The notes under the pieces are model-generated. The model was not told where the DNA came from. It saw only the letters and a list, made by a program, of their open reading frames with translations, and did no database searches. From Alicyclobacillus mali (GTDB taxonomy: Bacteria > Bacillota > Bacilli > Alicyclobacillales > Alicyclobacillaceae), in NCBI RefSeq assembly GCF_017329565.1, contig NZ_JAFMTT010000017.1: 64,000 nt of DNA; one strand, given 5' to 3'. Numbering within the stretch: the stretch's first letter is position 1; every line of letters starts with the position of its first letter. The translations under genes were made by a program, and so were the position numbers. This document shows positions 51,060 through 59,239 of the stretch, one piece after another.

Positions 51060-52510
51060 GGACACCGACCGTAAAGGAGATCCTCCGGTCCATTTCGGCG
51101 GGCGAGACCAGGGCGCGCGACTGGGTGGAGCATTCGCTCCGCGCGATCCGCGAGGTGGATGGCCGCCTGAAGGCGTTCCTCCTCGTCGATGAGGAGCAGG
51201 CGCTCGCCGCGGCGGATCGGATCGATCGCGCCAAGATGTATCAGAATGCGCCGCTTCGCGGCGTTCCGTATGCGGCCAAGGACAACATCGTCACGCGGGG
51301 CGTGCGGACCACGGCCGCATCGCGCATCCTCGAGAATTACATACCGCCTTACAACGCGACCGTGATCGACAGGCTGCAGCAGGCCGCGTCCGTGATGGTG
51401 GGCAAGACGAACATGGACGAGTTCGCGATGGGTTCGTCCACGGAGACGTCCGCGTTCCAGAAGACCGCGAACCCTTACGGCGAGGACCGCGTGCCCGGTG
51501 GATCGAGCGGTGGATCGGCGGCTGCGGTTGCGGCTGGCCTGGTGCCATTCGCGTTAGGGTCCGATACAGGCGGCTCCATTCGCCAGCCGGCGGCGTTCAC
51601 CGGCTGCTTCGGCCTGAAGCCCACATACGGACGCGTGTCCCGGTACGGGCTTATCGCGTTTGCGTCATCGCTCGATCAGATTGGACCGTTTACGCGGACG
51701 GCGGAGGATGCGGCGCTCGTGCTGAACGCCATCTGCGGCTACGATCCGCTGGATTCCACCTCAAGCCGCCAGCCGGTGCCGAATTTCGCGGACGGGATCG
51801 ACAGGGGCGTCAAGGGCGTGCGCGTGGGCATCGTGCGCCACCTGCCGGAAGAGGGGCTTGAGCCGGGGGTAAAGGTGGCGGTTCATCGCGCCATCCAACA
51901 GCTTGAGGCGGAGGGCGCTGAAATTGTGGAGATTAAGCTGCCGCACATGGAGTACGCGGTGGCCACCTACTATCTCATCGCGCCCGCGGAGGCGTCGTCG
52001 AACCTCGCTCGCTACGACGGCGTGCGGTACGGGCGGCGCGCAGAAGCGTCGAGCCTCCTCGAGATGTACGAGCGGTCGCGCAGCGAGGGCTTTGGCATGG
52101 AGGTCAAGCGCCGCATCATCATCGGGACCTACGCCCTGTCCTCGGGCTATTACGACGCGTACTACAAGCGCGCGCAGCAGATGCGGACGCTCATCCGCCA
52201 GGATTACGAGCGCGCGTTTGAGGCGTGCGACGTGATCGCCATGCCGACGGCGCCGACCACGGCGTTCAAGCTCGGTGAGAAGCTGGACAACCCGCTGCAG
52301 ATGTATCTGAACGACATCTACACCATCCCGGCCAACCTCGCGGGGCTGCCGGGCGCGAGTGTGCCGTGCGGATTTGTGGATGGACTGCCCGTGGGACTGC
52401 AGCTCATCGGCAGGCCGTTCGACGAGGCGACGCTCCTCCGCGTGGCGCACGCGTACGAGCAGGTGCGCGACTTCGCGTGGCCGAAACCGGTGCTGGGGGT
52501 GGCGGAATGA
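51056..52510 (+). CDS. gatA: Glutamyl-tRNA(Gln) amidotransferase subunit A
   Basis: The 484-residue amidase releases ammonia from glutamine. The Lys in VPYAAKDNI, the Ser in PGGSSGGSAAAVAAG and the nucleophile Ser in LGSDTGGSIRQPAAF give the Ser-cisSer-Lys triad of the amidase signature family. TYGRVSRYGLIAFASSLDQIGP and the later GLPGASVPCGF are also standard. It is coupled to gatC (ATGA) and to gatB at its end. Confidence 0.97.
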   Translation: MRTPTVKEILRSISAGETRARDWVEHSLRAIREVDGRLKAFLLVDEEQALAAADRIDRAKMYQNAPLRGVPYAAKDNIVTRGVRTTAASRILENYIPPYNATVIDRLQQAASVMVGKTNMDEFAMGSSTETSAFQKTANPYGEDRVPGGSSGGSAAAVAAGLVPFALGSDTGGSIRQPAAFTGCFGLKPTYGRVSRYGLIAFASSLDQIGPFTRTAEDAALVLNAICGYDPLDSTSSRQPVPNFADGIDRGVKGVRVGIVRHLPEEGLEPGVKVAVHRAIQQLEAEGAEIVEIKLPHMEYAVATYYLIAPAEASSNLARYDGVRYGRRAEASSLLEMYERSRSEGFGMEVKRRIIIGTYALSSGYYDAYYKRAQQMRTLIRQDYERAFEACDVIAMPTAPTTAFKLGEKLDNPLQMYLNDIYTIPANLAGLPGASVPCGFVDGLPVGLQLIGRPFDEATLLRVAHAYEQVRDFAWPKPVLGVAE

Positions 52511-53940
52511 ACTACGAGACGATCATCGGCCTCGAGGTGCACGTCGAGCTGAAGACGGACACCAAGATCTTCTGCGGCTGCCGCAACGACAGCAAGTCGG
52601 AGCCCAACACGAACGTGTGCCCGGTCTGCCTCGGCCACCCCGGTACACTGCCCGTGTTGAACGAGCGGGCGCTGGAGCTCGCGGTCAAGGCGGCGCTCGC
52701 GCTCCACTGCAAGATCAACCAGAAGTCGAAGTTCGACCGGAAAAACTACTTTTATCCGGACCTTCCGAAGGGGTATCAGATCTCGCAGTACGACAAGCCC
52801 ATCGGCGAACACGGGTACATCGAGATCGAGGTGAACGGGGAGACGAAGCGCATTGGCATCACGCGCCTGCACCTGGAAGAGGATGCGGGCAAGTCGATGC
52901 ACGCTGCGGACGGATCGCACACGCTCGTCGACTACAACCGCACGGGCGTGCCGCTCATCGAGATTGTGTCGGAGCCGGACATCCGCTCGCCGGAAGAGGC
53001 GAGGTTGTACCTCGAGGCGCTCAAGAGCATCATGGAGTACTGCGACGTGTCCGACTGCAAGATGGAGGAGGGATCGCTCCGCTGCGACGCCAACATCTCC
53101 CTCCGCCCGGTGGGCCAGACGGCGTTTGGCAACAAGGTCGAGTTGAAGAACATGAACTCGTTCCGCTTTGTGCAGCGCGCGCTCGAGTACGAGGTCGAGC
53201 GGCAGCGCGAGCGGTACGAGAGCGGCGAGCCCGTCATCCAGGAGACGCGCCGCTTCGACGAGGCGACCCAGACGACCGTGTCGATGCGCACGAAGGAGGA
53301 GGCGCACGACTACCGCTACTTCCCCGAGCCGGACTTGGTCGATCTCGACATCGACAATGCGTGGCTGGAGCGGATCCGTGCCGCGCTGCCCGAGTTGCCA
53401 TCCGCGAAGCGCAGCCGCTATGTGAACGAGCTCGGCCTGCCCCCGTACGACGCGGGCGTGCTCACCTCGGATCCAAAGATGGCCGCGTACTACGAGGCCG
53501 TGATCGCAGCTGGCGCCGACGCGAAACAGGCCTCGAACTGGGTGATGAGCGACGTCTCCGGCGCGTTGAACGGCGAGGGCAAGACGTTTGCGGAGTGCCC
53601 CATTCCGCCTGAGCATCTGGCGGGGCTCATCGGCGAGATCGCGAGCGGTAAGATTTCGTCGAAGCAGGCGCGCGAAGTGTTCAAGCTGATGTGGGAGACC
53701 GGCAAGAGCGCGGCCGAGATCATCAAGGAGAAGGGCTTCGAGCAGGTGAGCGATCCGGCCCAGCTACAGCCCATCATCGACGAGGTCGTGGCAAACAATC
53801 CGAAGTCGGTGGCGGACTACAAGGGCGGCAAGGAGCGCGCGTTGGCGGCGCTCGTCGGCCAGGTCATGAAGGCGACGCGCGGCAAGGCCAACCCGACGCT
53901 GGTGAACGAGATGCTGATTGAGAAGATCAAGAGCCTCTGA
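52507..53940 (+). CDS. gatB: Aspartyl/glutamyl-tRNA amidotransferase subunit B
   Basis: The 477-residue subunit binds the tRNA and activates the misacylated residue with ATP. MNYETIIGLEVHVELKT, CVCPVCLGHPGTLPV-type zinc motifs (NVCPVCLGHPG), RKNYFYPDLPKGYQISQYD, GITRLHLEEDAGKS and the DANISLRPVG block are diagnostic. The C-terminal YqeY-like helical domain is complete. The start overlaps the gatA stop (ATGA). Confidence 0.97.
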   Translation: MNYETIIGLEVHVELKTDTKIFCGCRNDSKSEPNTNVCPVCLGHPGTLPVLNERALELAVKAALALHCKINQKSKFDRKNYFYPDLPKGYQISQYDKPIGEHGYIEIEVNGETKRIGITRLHLEEDAGKSMHAADGSHTLVDYNRTGVPLIEIVSEPDIRSPEEARLYLEALKSIMEYCDVSDCKMEEGSLRCDANISLRPVGQTAFGNKVELKNMNSFRFVQRALEYEVERQRERYESGEPVIQETRRFDEATQTTVSMRTKEEAHDYRYFPEPDLVDLDIDNAWLERIRAALPELPSAKRSRYVNELGLPPYDAGVLTSDPKMAAYYEAVIAAGADAKQASNWVMSDVSGALNGEGKTFAECPIPPEHLAGLIGEIASGKISSKQAREVFKLMWETGKSAAEIIKEKGFEQVSDPAQLQPIIDEVVANNPKSVADYKGGKERALAALVGQVMKATRGKANPTLVNEMLIEKIKSL

Positions 53941-53955
53941 TGGAGTGATGTTTCG

Positions 53956-55311
53956 ATGGCGAGCACCCAATCGCCGCCAATTGCGGCGGGCGAGGAATAC
54001 GAGGTCGAGGCTCTGCGGCAGAACGACGACGGCGACGGGGTCGCTCACATTCGCGGGATGACGGTGTTCATCCCGTTTTTGTTACCCGGCGAACGTGCGC
54101 GCGTGCGAATTGAGCAGGTAGAGAAGCGATTTGCCCGCGCACGACTGCTGGACCGGCTGAACAACGTGCCGGACCGCGTCCAGCCGAGGTGCCCGGTGTT
54201 TACGCGGTGCGGCGGCTGTCAGGTGCAACACGTGGCGTATGCGGCGCAGGCGGCGTGGAAGGAGGCCCGGATTCGGCGGATGGCCGAGCGACTGGGTCTC
54301 GATACTGGCCTGGTCCGGCCTATCGAGACCGCGCGCACGCCGTTCCACTATCGGAATCAGGTCCAAATGCCCGTGCGCTGGAACGCGGCCGCGCAGCGCG
54401 TGGAGATGGGCTTCTTCGAGCTCGGTTCCCACGACATGGCCGTGACGGAGACGTGCCTCCTCGTTCCCGAGGCGATGGACGATGTCCTTCGCCGCGCTCG
54501 CTGGTTTCTCACGTCGCTCGGCTCGACGGCGCAGTTTGTGCACCACGTCATCGTGCGGCAGTCGAGCGCAACGGGCGACATGGCGGTGGTGTTCGCGCTG
54601 GCCACGGACGATCCGTCTGTCAAGCGATCCGTCGGCCGCTTCCACGCCCCGCGAGTCGCGCAGGTGGCCGTCACGGTCCAGCCACGCTCGCATGGGCCCG
54701 TGTGGGGACCGAGCGTTCACGTGATGAAGGGAGCGGACCACCTCGAGGAGAACCTCTGCGGGCTGCGCGTGCGGTGGTCGCCGCGGTCGTTCCTGCAGGT
54801 TCAGGCCGACATGGCGGAGCGCATGTACCAACACGTGGTGCGCGCTGCTGGTCTCCGGGAGACGGACGTCGTGATCGACGCCTACTGCGGCATTGGCGCC
54901 ATGACCCTGCTTCTGGCGAGCCACGCAGCCAGGGCGGTGGGCGTCGAAGAGGTGGAGGACGCCATCCAGGACGCGCGCGCCAACGCGAAGCTGAACCAGG
55001 TCCGGAACGCGGAGTTTGTCGTCGATCGCGTCGAGCGCTGGCTGCCGCGTTTCGTGGAAGCTGGCAACCGAGCCGATGTGCTGGTGTTCGACCCGCCGCG
55101 AAAGGGCGTGGACAGGGCCGCGATCGAGGCAGCGGCCGAGGTGAACGTCGAGCGGCTCGTCTACGTCTCCTGCAATCCCGCCACGCTGGAGCGCGATCTT
55201 CGCCTCCTTGCCGCGCGCGGGTTCTATGTGACGAACATTCACCCGTTTGACATGTTCCCGCAGACGTCGCACGTGGAGTGCGTGGTGACCATGCGGCGGG
55301 GGTTGTTGTAG
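53956..55311 (+). CDS. TrmA/RumA-family 23S rRNA (uracil-C5) methyltransferase (RlmCD-like)
   Basis: The 451-residue enzyme has an N-terminal TRAM domain (GEEYEVEALRQNDDGDGVAHI), the [4Fe-4S] motif CPVFTRCGGCQVQH, a SAM-binding domain with VIDAYCGIGAMTLLLA, VFDPPRKGVDRAA, and the catalytic Cys in VYVSCNPATLERDL. A late Glu in SHVECVVTM is the base. In B. subtilis one such enzyme (RlmCD) methylates U747 and U1939. It lies right after gatB, as in related genomes. Confidence 0.9.
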   Translation: MASTQSPPIAAGEEYEVEALRQNDDGDGVAHIRGMTVFIPFLLPGERARVRIEQVEKRFARARLLDRLNNVPDRVQPRCPVFTRCGGCQVQHVAYAAQAAWKEARIRRMAERLGLDTGLVRPIETARTPFHYRNQVQMPVRWNAAAQRVEMGFFELGSHDMAVTETCLLVPEAMDDVLRRARWFLTSLGSTAQFVHHVIVRQSSATGDMAVVFALATDDPSVKRSVGRFHAPRVAQVAVTVQPRSHGPVWGPSVHVMKGADHLEENLCGLRVRWSPRSFLQVQADMAERMYQHVVRAAGLRETDVVIDAYCGIGAMTLLLASHAARAVGVEEVEDAIQDARANAKLNQVRNAEFVVDRVERWLPRFVEAGNRADVLVFDPPRKGVDRAAIEAAAEVNVERLVYVSCNPATLERDLRLLAARGFYVTNIHPFDMFPQTSHVECVVTMRRGLL

Positions 55312-55733
55312 GTAAATAAAATTCTCTCGCAATCCCAAATAAACCCCTGCTCCAGACATAATAAACACCTGATACAAGCGGGAAAACGGCGTGAGGCAAA
55401 ACGGAGAAATCCTTATCCCACAAGCCCTTTTCCCGTCTTTTTTACCCGAACTTTATTTTCCCAAGAATAAAGTCGTGACAGGAAAAAAAGGGGTTAAAAG
55501 ACGGAATGAGGGAACTGCGTGCGAGACTTTATATTCACTGTTCACAATTGAGTACGGTGGAATGCGGGATGGAGGCGGGAAAAAAGCAGGAGATTTTTTG
55601 ATGGGAACAGTTGTAGTCAAACAGGCTCCTAAACGGCGGCAGCTGGGCGAACCGGTCCCTTGTGCGGCAGAGGGCGTCGAGTTTATAACGCTCGTCGCGA
55701 GTGGAGGGCAGGGATTGTTAGGAGAGGATTTGA
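55312..55733. other. AT-rich 422-bp intergenic region with nested inverted repeats
   Basis: The GC content drops clearly after the methyltransferase gene. At 55433-55504 CCGTCTTTT...ACCC pairs with GGGGTTAAAAGACGG, enclosing a second repeat, ACTTTATT/AATAAAGT. From 55601 an ATG behind GCAGGAG opens a frame that overlaps the next gene in another phase; its start is MGTVVVKQAPKRRQ. It may be a decayed gene, but nothing is recognised. Confidence 0.4.
55433..55504. repeat. Nested inverted repeat (cruciform-like)
   Basis: The outer arms are 55433-55447 and 55490-55504 (nine perfect bases CCGTCTTTT/AAAAGACGG and then ACCC/GGGG-type pairing). The inner arms ACTTTATT (55450-55457) and AATAAAGT (55466-55473) are perfect. 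It may terminate transcription or be the remnant of a small mobile repeat. Confidence 0.55.
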
Positions 55734-56276
55734 ATGAAGTTAGTTGGGAAGGACATTTATCTGAGGTTTCTAGACGAATCGGATGCCGCCGCGAAGCTGG
55801 AGCTGAACCTAAGGAGTCGCGAGTTTTTCGAGGCTTTCCTGACAACACGAAGCGAGGACTTTTACACTATCGATTATCAGCTCAACTCCATCAAGACGAG
55901 CATGAGGAAAATGGAACGAGACGAAGAATATATATTTGGCGTCTTTTTAGCCAGCTCGGATGACTTGATTGGGATCATCTCATTAACCGAAGTCGTTCGC
56001 GGTGCGTTGCAATCCTGCTGGCTAGGATACTCGTTAGACAAGGACTACAATGGGCGAGGAATTACCACGGAAGTCGTTCGGCTCGTAATGGGCTATGCGT
56101 TTCAAGTCCTGAAGTTACACCGGATCGAGGCAGGTGTAATGCCGCGCAACCTGGGCTCAATACGCGTACTTGAGAAGTCGGGATTCGAACGAGAAGGTCT
56201 GTCCAGGAAAAACGTCCTTATCAATGGTAAATGGGAAGATCACCTACATTATGCAATTGTGAATCCTGATGATTAG
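55734..56276 (+). CDS. GNAT acetyltransferase (RimJ/RimL-type)
   Basis: The 180-residue enzyme starts at ATG 55734 with GGAGAGG upstream. DIYLRFLDESDAAAKLEL, FGVFLASSDDLIGIISL, GYSLDKDYNGRGITTEVVRL (acetyl-CoA loop N-G-R-G) and RIEAGVMPRNLGSIRVLEKSGF match RimJ/YjcK-type acetyltransferases. It is clearly lower in GC than its left neighbours. Its 3' end abuts the decayed end of the IS630 copy, with the stop at 56274-56276, so the IS remnant may have trimmed or replaced the natural 3' flank. Confidence 0.88.
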   Translation: MKLVGKDIYLRFLDESDAAAKLELNLRSREFFEAFLTTRSEDFYTIDYQLNSIKTSMRKMERDEEYIFGVFLASSDDLIGIISLTEVVRGALQSCWLGYSLDKDYNGRGITTEVVRLVMGYAFQVLKLHRIEAGVMPRNLGSIRVLEKSGFEREGLSRKNVLINGKWEDHLHYAIVNPDD

Positions 56277-56625
56277 ACATACTTTGCCGAGATAGGCGAC
56301 CACGATGAGGATTACATTGAGCTGTCCTGGCATAAGCTTTATAGTTCGGCGTGTAGACGAATTCCACATTGTTCTCAGCCGCCCAGTTTCGAACACGCTC
56401 ATGCTTGTGCGGCCAAAAGTTGTCCAGGACGATGTACAGCCGCTCGGAACGGTGATAACGACGGCGCAGCACCTTGAGAAACCGCAGGATGTCTTGATGC
56501 TTTTTCGAGTCCGAGACATGCCCATACAGTATGTCGGATTTCAAGTCCAGTGCAGCCAGAGTGCAGCCAGACGGTGACGAAAACCGTGCGTCCGATGGTA
56601 AGTCGCAGGTAACCGGTTTGGCTTA
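56277..56625 (-). pseudogene. IS630-family transposase, C-terminal part (decayed)
   Basis: On the minus strand KRKPNRLPATYHRTHG, then FRHRLAAL, then DLKSDILYGHV and IVLDNFWPHKHERVRNWAAE (with the DNF-x-x-H DDE site) are the second half of an IS630 transposase. An 11-bp tandem duplication at 56549-56570 shifts the frame between LAAL and DLKSD. After EFVYTPNYKA the frame breaks again, and the usual SWLN-x-IE block is lost. It continues the copy whose first part lies at 58577-59158. Confidence 0.85.
56549..56570. repeat. 11-bp tandem duplication that breaks the IS630 frame
   Basis: AGTGCAGCCAG occurs twice in tandem (56549-56559 and 56560-56570). Removing one copy rejoins the LAAL and DLKSD parts of the transposase in one frame. 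Confidence 0.85.
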
Positions 56626-56632
56626 CGTTTTA
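56626..56632. repeat. Target-site duplication, left copy
   Basis: GTTTTAC flanks the IS1634-type element on its left. The same seven bases lie at 58570-58576 on its right. Confidence 0.8.
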
Positions 56633-56659
56633 CCCGGGTCGACACTTAGTAGTCATACA

Positions 56660-56698
56660 AGGTCCCACGAACCCGTTCCTGACACGGATTCGTGGGAC
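56660..56698 (-). terminator. Hairpin at the 3' end of the IS1634-type transposase
   Basis: GGTCCCACGAA (56660-56670) and TTCGTGGGACC (56688-56698) are perfect 11-bp arms around a 17-base loop. It lies just past the transposase stop at 56721 and may terminate its transcript, or block entry of outside transcripts. Confidence 0.6.
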
Positions 56699-56720
56699 CT
56701 GTGGATAACTCGTGTAGTGT

Positions 56721-58379
56721 CTACAGCCCTCGTGTTCGAGGTTCCATCCGCAGAATTCTTGGCGGTTCCGTGATCCGCAGGGCTCGCAGGATTTCCCGTT
56801 GCACCTCGGTCGTTTCGGTGCGCTGCACGACGACCCCGTCCGGCGTGCTCTTTGTCACCTGGTGCATCGCTTGCATGTGGGAGCGGATGTCCGACCACGT
56901 TCGGCCCGTTTGGACTTCGGCCACGCGCACCAACAACAAGGCCAGCCAGCACAATAGAACATGCGACCGAATGCGATCGTCCTTCTGGTGGTACACCGGG
57001 CGCAAGTCCAACGTCGTCTTCAGTGTCCGAAACGCCGACTCCACCGTCAGAAGCTGTTTGTATCCAAGCGCCACGTCATCCGCAGGCAACGTGTCATCCG
57101 AGGTGCGAATCAGATACTTTCCGTCCAAGTGAGCCGCTTGCCGCACGGCCTCGGGGTCGATCCGGAGATTTCCCCATCGGTCCTGTTTCAGATAGCGCTT
57201 GACCGTCGGGTGGCTCGCAAGCCGACAGTGTGCCTTCGTGTGCGCTTCGCCCTGAAGCTCCTTCAAGCGATCTAACTCCATCCGAAGCTCGCGCAACATA
57301 GCCTCCCGGCGCGCCGCATCGCGCTTTGCTTCCTCGGGATTGAACTTCAACACGTAACGGACCCGTGCCTCGCCGTCTCCCACGACGACCTCTTTCACTT
57401 TCAGGTTAGGGCGAAGGTCGCGAAAGCGTCCTGGGCGCGCCAGCGCCGCTTCCAACGTCGGTTTCCCGGACGTCATCTTCTCTCGGGCAATATAGTGGCC
57501 GCCGGCCCGCTGCAGGATCCGCAGATTGCTCTCCGATGCGAAACCGCGGTCCACGACCGTGATCACCCGACCGAGCCGCCAACCAATGAGGTCCTGTTTG
57601 ACCCCTTCCACCATGCTCATGTCCGCCGTGTTCCCAGGCCACGTCCAGCAGCGCACGGGAATTCCGTCCCGCGTCACCGCAAGGCCGATCACCACCTGAG
57701 GCAAGTCGGGCCGGTGGTCTTTGGAATACCCTTTGCGTCGAAGTCCGTCTTCGGGCTCGTCCTCCGTTTCGAAGCACGAGGACGTCGTGTCGAAGAACAG
57801 AAGGTCCGCGCCCAAGTTCAAGAGATTGCTGACCCGCCGGAAGACCTCATATTGCAACTCTTCTGCCACATCGAGGAGAACGTCCATGGTCCGGTACGCC
57901 TGCCACACGTCCAACTCGGTCATCCCGGGAAGAGCCACTTCACGGTCGACCCATTCCTCCATGGCCAGCTTGCTGCTTGGCGCCAACGCGCGATTCGCGA
58001 CCATGGCGAAGATGACACGCTCGACAGCCGCCTTGAACTTCCGGTCAACCAGCCGCTCGCGCAAGACTTCGTCCAATCCAAGCTGTCGCTACACTTCGTC
58101 CAGCAGATACGCCCCTCCCATAGGGCGGCTATCCAGCAACGTGGGTTGGATGCTCTCCGACTGACCACGTCCGGCGGTAAACTCGTCGCCAACGAAGCGA
58201 TGGATGCTCTGGGCAAGGCGCCGGAGCGCCTCCAGGTCCATTTCGTCTTCACGACCGAAGGTGTACAGGACCTTGGCCTTCGGCTGACCGGTCTGCGGAT
58301 CGCGCTAGTTATGGGCCAACTGCACGTAACCGGTGACGGAACCGTTCTTGTTTTTTCGGCGAATGACACGGATATACAT
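56721..58379 (-). pseudogene. IS1634-family DDE transposase, interrupted by two TAG codons
   Basis: From ATG 58379 the frame encodes about 552 residues but has TAG at 58305-58307 (after VQLAHN) and at 58089-58091 (after LLDEV). The rest is complete: LLFFDTTSSCFE (first Asp), RKGYSKDHRPDLPQV, VITVVDRGFAS (second Asp), and LTVESAFRTLKTTLDLRPVY (Glu). These are IS1634-family features. Translation can restart downstream (451-residue frame from 58076), but the N-terminal domain is then lost, so the copy is probably dead. Confidence 0.88.
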
Positions 58380-58569
58380 GTCCACATGATACGACACATA
58401 CTACGAGTGTGTAAAAACAAAAATGAAGTTATCCACAACAAAACGCATGCCTACAACAAAGCGATAGAAAACGCGGCGCATGCCTGTGGATAAGTCCGGC
58501 AAGCCGGGCCGCGATTGGGTTCCAGTTTAGTCCATGAGTCTACATGCTCGATCCAACTGTCGAAGCCGG

Positions 58570-58576
58570 GTTTTAC
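58570..58576. repeat. Target-site duplication, right copy
   Basis: GTTTTAC, identical to 56626-56632, abuts the right end of the IS1634-type element. Confidence 0.8.
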
Positions 58577-59158
58577 GAACCACCCTCGACCCGCAAATGG
58601 CTGAATCGACAGTGGTCCGAATTCATCCAGACAGATCACTCGTCCGTCCTTGGGTGGATTGTTGTACAGCGACTGGATTCGTTTTTTTTACTCTCGAACT
58701 CCGGGTCGTTTGACTCTTTCCAGGTCTTCGTGTGTTGATAGGTGATGTCCGCTTGGCTCAGGATGACCCGGATGGTTTCGACACTAATCGAGCGGACGAT
58801 TCCCTTTTGCTGAGTTTACTCAGTGACCAGGTCGTAAACGGCAATCCCAAAGTCTTTGGTGGGATTTGTGCCAACTCAATGATGCCTGCTCCTCTTCGTC
58901 CGTTAACGTCCTGGGGCGTCCGCCACCATAGCGGGGTTGAAGAGTCTCAAAGCCCTTCTCGTTAAATGCGTGAATCGTATGGCGGACATGTTCCTCAAAC
59001 AAGTGATAGAGTCGTGCGATTTCGGGGACCTTCATTCGTTGAGCAGAAGCCAGGACGACCAGTGCTCTACGCACGGAGACCGGATTGGACCCATTACGGG
59101 CCATACGAACCAATTTATTGCCTTCGGTAGGGCTCAATTCACGGACATACAGGCACAT
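58577..59158 (-). pseudogene. IS630-family transposase, N-terminal part (frameshifted)
   Basis: From ATG 59158 on the minus strand, MCLYVRELSPTEGNKLVRMA, VSVRRALVVLASAQRMKVPE and LQPRYGGGRPRTLTDEE are the IS630 N-terminal helix-turn-helix region. The frame is lost after about residue 110. A later frame gives VICLDEFGPLSIQPFAGRGW (first catalytic Asp), then the IS1634 insertion. The IS630 element is therefore a dead copy even without the insertion. Confidence 0.88.
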
Positions 59159-59184
59159 GAATATCACCACCGTTGGTGATATTC
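59159..59184. repeat. Palindrome beside the IS630 transposase start
   Basis: GAATATCACCA (59159-59169) and TGGTGATATTC (59174-59184) are perfect arms with four bases between. It begins at the base before the transposase ATG and could belong to the IS end or block its translation. Confidence 0.6.
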
Positions 59185-59239
59185 GCGATTCCACCGGGTG
59201 ATCCTCTATTTTCCTCGAACTACGTTGCCTGAAGGGGCA

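Larger units (their letters stand above)
56633..58569. mobile_element. IS1634-type insertion sequence inside an IS630 copy
   Basis: The element is about 1937 bp. Its ends are imperfect inverted repeats: the left reads inward CCGGGTCGACACTTAG and the right, on the other strand, CCGGCTTCGACAGTTGG. Both are flanked by GTTTTAC. Deleting the element and one GTTTTAC fuses GRGWFV to KRKPNRL and restores the IS630 frame, which confirms the boundaries. It carries one transposase pseudogene and a hairpin near the left end. Confidence 0.88.

Noticed and set aside
55391..55963. A 190-codon plus-strand frame ahead of the RimJ-like gene
   Set aside because: Its second half overlaps the real acetyltransferase in another phase and the first half has no motif. 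A short relic from 55601 is possible but not supported.
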